Source: Atrina japonica (Eukaryota > Mollusca > Bivalvia > Pterioida > Pinnidae). Taken from it: DNA of 64,000 nucleotides. Position 1 is the stretch's first letter; each line of letters begins with the position of its first letter. The stretch lies in the NCBI GenBank assembly GCA_030159075.1, contig BROG01000477.1, positions 1-64,000 of the forward strand, given 5' to 3'. Position numbers and translations under genes: made by a program. This document shows, piece after piece, positions 57,215-64,000 of this stretch. The notes beneath the pieces were generated by a model. It saw only the letters and a program-made list of their open reading frames with translations, did no database searches and was not told the DNA's origin.

Positions 57215-57422
57215 CTGAATGGATGTGCATCTCCGGACTTCTGTACTGCCTGCAGAACATTCTTGTACACTCGGAAACTTAGCGTGACTGTAAGCACAGC
57301 TAGGGATAAGTACGCTAACACACTGAGCACAGAGAAACAAGAGAGTGACAGAAGAACAAACAACATAGATCCGAACACGACTCCTGTCTTCTTTATATCC
57401 TTCCAGTAGATCAGGTCCAAAA
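57215..57422 (-). CDS. RTN: Reticulon exon: first membrane hairpin of the RTN domain
   Basis: This 208-base exon is preceded by a poly-pyrimidine CAG and followed by GTGAG. Two bases complete a codon from an upstream exon (Val if that exon ends in G). It then encodes [20 protein letters not shown], a long hydrophobic run through [20 protein letters not shown], and [18 protein letters not shown] to [17 protein letters not shown] is the hallmark opening of the reticulon homology domain. HPFR is conserved at the start of the loop. The antisense open frames here are shadows. Confidence 0.97.
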
Positions 57423-57642
57423 CTGAAAAAAAAAATGATAAAACTTACTTTGTATGCTTATACATTGTTGCAACTGAATCTTTTAAATATGCTTATATGG
57501 AAGCCCATAATGTGACAGTTTTAAAATATATTTTATTTAGTGGCATTGCATATCTTACTTATTTCTGACATGGCACTATTATGCTTCCATACAAATCTGT
57601 TTATCTAATGCACAGAAATATTTTCACAAGAATTTTGACCAT

Positions 57643-57740
57643 GACCCATTTATCCCTAAAAACACATTTGGACTGACCTGTGTAAATGATTAAAAAATAA
57701 TAATAATAATAACAATGTTTTTCAGGGTTAAATGAGTTAA
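57643..57740. mobile_element. TTAA-type palindromic MITE, copy 6
   Basis: 'cccatttatccctaaaaaca ... ttcagggttaaatgagttaa', interrupted internally by an (AAT)n expansion. Confidence 0.7.
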
Positions 57741-57982
57741 ATTTGAATCTGATCTGTCAGGACTATGAAAATTAACAATATCTAGTTTTTATTTGTATTT
57801 GTTTTTATGTGGATTGTTCCAACAGCACAAATCTTGAGCCTGAGAATACCCTGGTGTTAGAATGCTTAGCTAATACTATTTCATGGGTAGCTTGAATTTG
57901 AGAAAAACTCTCAGACTTGAGTAATACTCAAATGGGCCGTGAGGCCTTGTATAGAATTTCCATTTTTACTGCCATGTTCATC

Positions 57983-58059
57983 TTAACTCATCCATGAGAC
58001 TCTTCAGCAAATCAATGACTTAGACCAGTCCAAATTTGTCTTTAGGGGTAATGAGTTAA
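57983..58059. mobile_element. TTAA-type palindromic MITE, copy 7
   Basis: TTAACTCATCCATGAGACTC at the left, 'ggggtaatgagttaa' at the right. About 15 bases near the left end are deleted relative to other copies. Confidence 0.75.
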
Positions 58060-58318
58060 ATAATAAATGTATAATTATAATGATGATAATGATAATGAAA
58101 AAATCAATTATACTTCTACATGTAATTAATACTGCTTGTCAACCAAATATATATAGATTCTAAATTTAATGTCGATGTTTTAAGTAAATAATACCGCATT
58201 CTGCATGCATCTGAAAAGAATTTCTTTATTTCAAGGTAACAATAAGGATGTCATAGACATGTAAGCTGCTTTAAATTTAATTGAAATATTACCTCTAATC
58301 TTGTTCATAAAAGCTATA

Positions 58319-58496
58319 CAGTGAAACATATATATATAAAGACACTGTTAGGGACACAACAAAACCAGTCTATATAAAGAGGTGGTCTTTATATAAAGGT
58401 TGATTTGTACACAAATGGTACTACTGGGGACAGCAAAAAAGTCTTTTTGACCAGGTGGTCTTTATACACAGGTGGTCGCTACAGCAGGTTTTATTG
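58319..58496. mobile_element. pogo-like MITE, degraded
   Basis: It starts CAGTGAAACATATATATATA after a TA and ends 'acagcaggttttattg', with inner 'ggtggtctttatata' words on both sides. It belongs to the family of 35103-35272 but the right terminus and its TA have mutated. Confidence 0.65.
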
Positions 58497-59069
58497 TGTC
58501 TCCAATTATGCAACAAAATACAAAGGCAAAACTATCACAGCATTTTATGAAATTATTACAAAATGATAGCTACTCATGACTGTAATGAAGTAATTAGGTT
58601 AATAATATTGATGTTTTAGCAGTTATATTAATTAAACAAAGTGCCTTTTACAATTGGAATGTTTACTTTCCACTTCACATATGCCTGACCTGAACAGGTT
58701 AACGAGTTGTTTATCAACTCTGTATGAGTCTAGCAACAGATATAGTATCAGCATGCAATACACTAGGTACCTTACTGTGTTAGACATGCTGAACTAAAAA
58801 TAACCTTACTACATGTATAATATTCACATTTTTAAAAAAAAAAATGTAGTTGCCAGATTCTGGTATTGATCACAAACAGCATCTGAACAGATATAAAACT
58901 GTTTAAAATGGGATCACCTGATGAGCTGCTTACATGATTAAAGAGAATTCTGGTGACTCATTTGTATGTGAGTAACGAGACAACGAGAAGATCTACTCTA
59001 CATCTACCCGCAGAATTCTTCCAACTTTGCAATTATTGATTTCTGAGTTTAATCATATCCGGGGCTTAT

Positions 59070-59576
59070 TCCTGGTACTCTGTCAAGGATCATATCAGAA
59101 CGGGAGATTTATGCGAGGACAATATTAATTTGTCGTATAGGTTGAGAAAGTTGTGTAACCTAAATATAAGAATTTTCAGGACAGGATTCCTGGAAGTAGA
59201 GATTTCAACTCTAAGAACTAAGATAAAAACAGAGGAGATAAAAAAAACAGGGAAAGTGGAATGAAATATTTCAACACAGAAAAAAATAAATTCCATGAGT
59301 CATTACAAGTCGTAGACAATATTCCTGATACTTTGTCAAGGATCGTATCAGAACGGGAGATTCATGCAGAGGCAACATTCATTTTGTTGTACAGGTTGAG
59401 AAAGTTGTATATCTTGAATATAAGAATTTTCAGGACTGGTTTCTTGGAAGTGGAGATTTCAACATTAAGAACTTAGATTAAAACAGAGGAGATAAAACAG
59501 CGGGGAAAGAGGAATGAAATATTTCAACACAAAAAAAAATAAATTCCATGAGTCATTACAAGTCGTAGACAAAAAT
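59070..59576. repeat. 253-bp tandem duplication
   Basis: 'tgtcaaggatcatatcagaa' at 59081 recurs as 'tgtcaaggatcgtatcagaa' at 59334, and similarity continues through 'ttgagaaagttgt', 'ataagaattttcaggac', 'agatttcaac' and 'ccatgagtcattacaagtcg'. The second copy is complete to about 59573. Differences of several percent show an old duplication. No function is evident. Confidence 0.9.
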
Positions 59577-60599
59577 TATCATAAATTAACACATTTACTT
59601 TTTTTCTCAAAATTTACCTATTTATATACACTAATTCAGTAAGTTTATTAAAAAAAAAATCAGAATGGGAGGATTTTGGAGAAAAGACCAAAGTATATGT
59701 TAACTTTTACTATTTTGAATAAAAGAATTACTGTGTAAATACATGTACTATTTTTACAACATTTAAATGGAACCTGAAACTTTTCAGACATTTATTACTA
59801 AACTATAGAATGATCTGAATCTAAAAATAATTGTTAAATAAATGAGAATGGGGGGGATATTAAATTACAAACCAAAACCACAATATCAAAGCTAAACTGA
59901 AGTCATGGAATGCCTAGTTGACGGATTCATTTTAATGTTCTACTTGCAAATAAATTTACAGGCACCATGCAAACCATATTTTCTTCACTACAGACACTAC
60001 GCAAACCATATTTTCTTCACTATAGACACTATGCAAACCGTATTTTCTTCAGCATCATTATGAATACAACAAGTGAGTAACATATCTGATCTATTTACAA
60101 GACTGTTAAAATAAGCAAAATATTTATATCCACTGATGGACACCATCCCTTGGCATTTATGGGATTTTGGCTTACTGGTCATGTAACCTGAGACATCTTA
60201 CACTAGTCAGATTTATTTATCAAAGTACTTATAAAGTTCACGTAAATAATTTGACCAAATATACACCCAAAGTAGAATTCATACAAGTAATTCTTTTTTT
60301 TATTAACCAATAGAGTTAGTCTTGGAAACCATTCAATTTCTGGAGAAAGTCATACACAAGACTTCTTGAACTTGTTGACCCCTCAGCCTGTATACCATTG
60401 TCAAAACTCAGGAGTCTAGATCTAGACTAGTAAAATTATTCTACATGCAATATGAACATGCTCTTTCCAGAGTTATGACAGTAGACCATACTATTTGGTT
60501 CTCGCAAGTCTAAACGTGACCATACGGGTTGTTAAAACAGATAGTGACTGTTCCTTTTGCCATGCCCAAAAGAATACAGAGTAAATAAAAGCTCATCAA

Positions 60600-60735
60600 A
60601 TGAGACATAAAACCAAGGTCCAAGGCCATGAAATGACATAATTCAAAAGTCACACTCACTGCCTTAGCATAGACGTCCATCACACAGATCAAAATTTGTA
60701 GCACTTCACCTATTGTTAGTGAAATCTCCATGAAA
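60600..60735 (+). mobile_element. SINE family B fragment
   Basis: 'aaaatttgtagcacttcacc', 'tattgttagtgaaatctcca' and 'aggccatgaaatgacataat' resemble the 3' half of the SINE at 62982-63255. No head is seen. Confidence 0.5.
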
Positions 60736-62613
60736 GTGAAAATTACATAGCAGGAAATAAAACATTCACAACATTTAATAATATTTATAAAATTTATTAA
60801 TTCTGATATGATTGTTTTCCTATTTTGTAGTTGAACTATCAGTAAATTCACAATAGTTAATGTAATGAAGAGGTTTCCTGTATGAAATCCATGGTACTTG
60901 AATTTGCAGCAAGAGAAAGGAATACTGGTTTTTTTTTTAATCATTATTTCACTTTGTAATTGTAAATGTCATACTGCATGCTATAAACAACCTTTATTTT
61001 TATATGGAGAGCACGGAGCATGATAAATACAACTTTTGTTCAGTTGTAGTTAACACTTAGATTTTGAAAGATATTCATGTTTAGCTGCTAAATAGAAACC
61101 CACTGTAAAGTATATATCATGCAAAGAATATATTGTGTATTGTCGAAAATGTAACCTCAACAAGGACCCCTAAAAGAAAGCATTCAAACCTTATCTTATT
61201 TACTGGTGCATAAAAAAGGAGGCAATTGATTATATCTGTTAAGGTGTTGTGAAGTAGACTTTGACACCATTAAAATATTACACTTGACAACAAACACACA
61301 TGTATGTGGCAATATGAACATAATGGAACTCTTCAGAAGTAGAAGACAATAAAAGCTTTCATTAAAGGAGGGAAATGGCAGGCTACTGTGATTGTACTTC
61401 ACTGTACTAAGTCTATTGTAAAAAAAAGACTTGTTTCTTGTTCAAAATCCTGTTGAATTTCACTTTTGCTTACAATTCAAGCTTTAAATTTAAATATTTA
61501 CCACAAGATCAATAACTATAATTTGATAGTTTATCAAAAATTCAATAGAACAGAATTAGCTCACTATATAGAAACTTTGAGATTAGAGCCATAGAGATTC
61601 AAATATTCAAGTAATAACCCCCCAAATTATGATTCAATATACGTCCCCTTCCTGTAAAAGAATCAAGTTAATGGTGGTCAATTACAGAACAACCAATATT
61701 TAACAGGATGGGCTGATGGATGCATGGACTGACAGATGGCAACGGGCAAATACTTTAGCCCCCCCCCCAAAAAAAAACCCCAGTTTTTACTGGTAAGGAA
61801 CTAATAACAACAGCACCCTGGATCATTTTAGAACATACAGACTACTTTTATTTTAACTACAAAAACTTCTAGGCAATGACCAGAGAGTAAAAACAAAATG
61901 CACATACACACACGTACATACACACAAAGTGAAAAAAACGGCACCAACTCACATCATTAAATGGAATTTTCAGAGTTTTTTTGTACATATATACATGTAC
62001 GCAATATGGATCTGATCACTGATATCAGGTAAATAAATTAAAGTTAAATACAAAACCTTGACCTTTGAACCAACTGCTAGCTGTCAACATGTTTCTATGC
62101 ACATTACATTATGTAATATAGAACTACCTTCATTGTCTGACAGCGCCTTGCTGTAACAACAATGTAATGCCTAGTGGTTTATGCGTGTGCTAATGAATTT
62201 AATACAGTGTAGGTGAATATCAAATTTTAAATAAAGCTTCCAAGAAGTTTTTATTGAATTAAACAGATTTTGCAGTCTAGGGATTGAGTTCCAGCTACAT
62301 TTCGTAAACAAAATACTAAATCGGTCCTGCAGAAATGCCACTGGCAATATGTTTACCATATTCTCTCTACCCCCTCTTCCCAAATTATTTACATTGATTT
62401 ATTCATTTACCAAATAAGGGGTCAATATTTGAACTTTAGGCAATTACTATAACCAAATAATCTGAAATAGCTGTTTTCTGGTGTCTGACACCACACTCTA
62501 TATTTCAGTTACACAGTGGTGAACCACTTTCAAACTGGGATCAGAAAACTAGATTAAAGAGGACCAGTAACCAGTAAGTAAGCAGATCCCCCACCACACA
62601 CATACTAAACAAG

Positions 62614-62705
62614 CTTCACTCATTCACCCCAAGAAACACATTTGGACTGGTCTATGCCATTGATTTATGGAAGATTCCATTATTGTTCAGGGGTTGATGA
62701 ATTAA
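62614..62705. mobile_element. TTAA-type palindromic MITE, copy 8
   Basis: 'actcattcaccccaagaaac ... catttggactggtctatgcc ... caggggttgatgaattaa'. Confidence 0.7.
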
Positions 62706-62981
62706 GACTCCTGGATTGATTGATACTATCCAAACATGAGGTGAGGGATATTGTTGTTTAACCTTTTCAAGCCAAAAGATTATAATTAAGCTGAATAACT
62801 TGTAATTTTGAATATTGTTTTATGCTACACAGGGATGAGGAAATTCTATGCCCGACCCCTTAAGTTTATTGTCTGGACAAGTGAATCTTTTTAGTTTGGT
62901 TGTCCATGGAGAAGTGCATTATAAAGGAGGGGGAAAAAAAGAAATCTAGAGTTCAAAGTCCTTTTTAAGTATTTTTGGAGC

Positions 62982-63255
62982 CGGCCTGGCTCAGTCGGCA
63001 GCGCGCTTGACTCTTGATCATGAGGTCCTGAGTTCGAGTCCAGCCAATGGCAGGTTGGATTCTTGTCTTTCGGATAAGACAGTAAAACTTGAGGTCCCAC
63101 GTTGCAGTAGGTGACGTTTAAGAACCCTCACTGCTCAATGGCCATAAGTGCCGAGCATAGGCCAAAATTTGAAGCAATTCACCGGCATTTGGTGATGTCT
63201 CCATATGAGTGAATGATTCTTGAGTGGGACGTTTAACAACAATAAACAAACAAAC
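62982..63255 (+). mobile_element. tRNA-derived SINE, family B, complete copy
   Basis: The head 'gccggcctggctcagtcggc' and 'agcgcgcttgactcttgatc' with a B box in 'gagttcgagtcc' is an almost intact tRNA-like sequence. The body has 'ggattcttgtctttcggata', 'agaaccctcactgctcaatg' and 'caaaatttgaagcaattcac', ending in 'attcttgagtgggacgttta' and an 'aaacaaacaaac' tail. It serves as the reference for five or more fragments in this window. It sits inside a 'gcccgacc'/'ggacaag' repeat of hAT-like style (about 62830-63380). Confidence 0.85.
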
Positions 63256-63417
63256 ATTAAGTATTTTTGTATATAAAAAAATTTGTCAGTACATATTGGA
63301 CGAGTAAATTTCTTTTTTGGGCAACCATTTTTTGGGGCACTTACTTGCCCAAGGACAAGTGCATAATTTTCCAATGGGACTCAAACCCACACTAACTGAA
63401 GGTAAGAGAAATCATGG

Positions 63418-63509
63418 ATTTACTCATTATCCCCCGAGAAACAATGAACTCTTCTATAAATCAATGATTTAGGCAAGTCCAAATGTGTCTTTAGGGGTAA
63501 ATAAGTTAA
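63418..63509. mobile_element. TTAA-type palindromic MITE, copy 9
   Basis: 'tactcattatcccccgagaa ... aaatcaatgatttaggcaag ... ttaggggtaaataagttaa'. Confidence 0.7.
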
Positions 63510-64000
63510 AGTGTGATGCTCTAACCACCTGGTCACAGAGGCCTGTACAAAAGAAGAGAGTATACCATTAAGATATCTGGGGATGAAAGGGTTACTATGT
63601 GATTCTCTAAACACAAGGCCATGGTGGCCTAACCCAAAGCGGGGCTGAAAACTGTTTACACCTGAACAGTTTGTACAGGTGTTTTACCTGTATTTTCTTC
63701 TTTTGACTTAAATATTTTATCACAGACATCAATGCGAAGATTGCTCACATATTTTATGTAAATGACAATTCAACAGATCATACATGTGTTTTTACAAGCC
63801 TCACAACCCTTGCACAAATTTCTACCATGCATAGTTAACTACTGAAGATAATATACATAAATATCCATTAATTAAATATGCATATCTGATCTGTGTGTCA
63901 TTAAATGATTTACATTTCACACAACATAAAACTATGCAACAACATCAATGTTGTTTGAATTTCCTTGGGGACTATCATTCATATCGAAACATTGTCAGTT

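Larger units (their letters stand above)
49443..57422 (-). other. RTN: Reticulon gene, RTN-domain exons (6 seen; N-terminus not found)
   Basis: Six minus-strand exons join in frame into 190 residues ending at a TAG, the full reticulon homology domain. Reticulons are ER membrane proteins whose two hydrophobic hairpins curve tubules. Here the first hairpin (about 36 residues) is in the first exon, then a hydrophilic loop of exactly 66 residues (the length of the vertebrate Nogo-66 loop) spans two exons, then the second hairpin, and a C-terminal amphipathic segment. The exon layout matches the conserved 208-139-70-47-59 pattern style of animal RTN genes. The start of the protein must come from one or more exons upstream of 57422. 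Confidence 0.96.
57423..64000 (-). other. Upstream part of the reticulon gene or its flank
   Basis: These 6.6 kb contain four TTAA-type MITEs, a pogo-like MITE, a 253-bp duplication and SINE copies. I looked for a phase-1 donor exon that could supply the reticulon N-terminus and found no convincing one. 58500-59040, 59580-60590 and 60730-62600 hold only AT-rich sequence without a supported feature. The 144-codon open frame at 60510-60944 overlies a SINE fragment. Confidence 0.7.

Noticed and set aside
60510..60944. 144-codon open frame on the minus strand
   Set aside because: Part of it is the reversed SINE family B body (60600-60735). There are no protein-like motifs.
62985..63055. Possible tRNA gene on the plus strand
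   Set aside because: This is the head of a SINE with a 200-base body repeated elsewhere in the window.
63676..63760. Candidate reticulon N-terminal exon ending in phase 1 at a GTAAAAC donor
   Set aside because: The phase fits, but there is no upstream Met in frame, no clear acceptor and no similarity to known reticulon N-termini.

Overview
The window is AT-rich animal DNA with small exons separated by large, repeat-packed introns. Two protein-coding genes can be reconstructed exon by exon, both on the minus strand. The organism is most likely a bivalve mollusc. This rests on tRNA-derived SINEs with the 3' body typical of molluscs, on the 'aaggtcaaggtca' and 'ggggcataactctg' interspersed repeats familiar from bivalve genomes, and on hAT-, pogo- and TTAA-type short inverted-repeat elements. 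The phylum is an inference; that this is a metazoan nuclear genome is clear from the gene structures.

Gene 1 (51-37541, minus) encodes a type I / 60 kDa-lysophospholipase-like L-asparaginase (ASPG). Eleven exons join in frame into the first 452 residues. They contain the whole asparaginase domain with its catalytic Thr46, Thr146-Asp147 and Lys218, plus the start of the C-terminal ankyrin region, which runs off the left edge. Intron lengths range from about 1.2 to 16.5 kb.

Gene 2 (49443-57422, minus, upstream of gene 1) encodes the C-terminal reticulon homology domain of a reticulon: six exons, 190 residues, a loop of exactly 66 residues between the two membrane hairpins, and a lysine-rich C-terminus that fits an ER-retrieval signal. 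The exon or exons for its N-terminus were not found between 57423 and 64000.

Layout: 1-37.5 kb is ASPG; 37.6-49.4 kb is intergenic (a 3.4-kb 26-bp minisatellite, a 1.1-kb satellite inside a pogo-like element, and the probable reticulon 3' UTR); 49.4-57.4 kb is the reticulon domain; 57.4-64 kb is reticulon intron or upstream DNA with a 253-bp duplication and a complete SINE. More than ten tandem arrays with unrelated periods (20, 24/26, 28, 31, about 46, 54, about 100 bp and others) and about 30 short DNA transposons or SINEs account for most of the non-coding sequence. The two genes have no evident functional link. The most unusual structures are a minisatellite that copies the splice donor of ASPG exon 5 many times, a satellite array grown inside a pogo-like MITE, and an inverted-repeat element holding a decayed zinc-finger transposase fragment.
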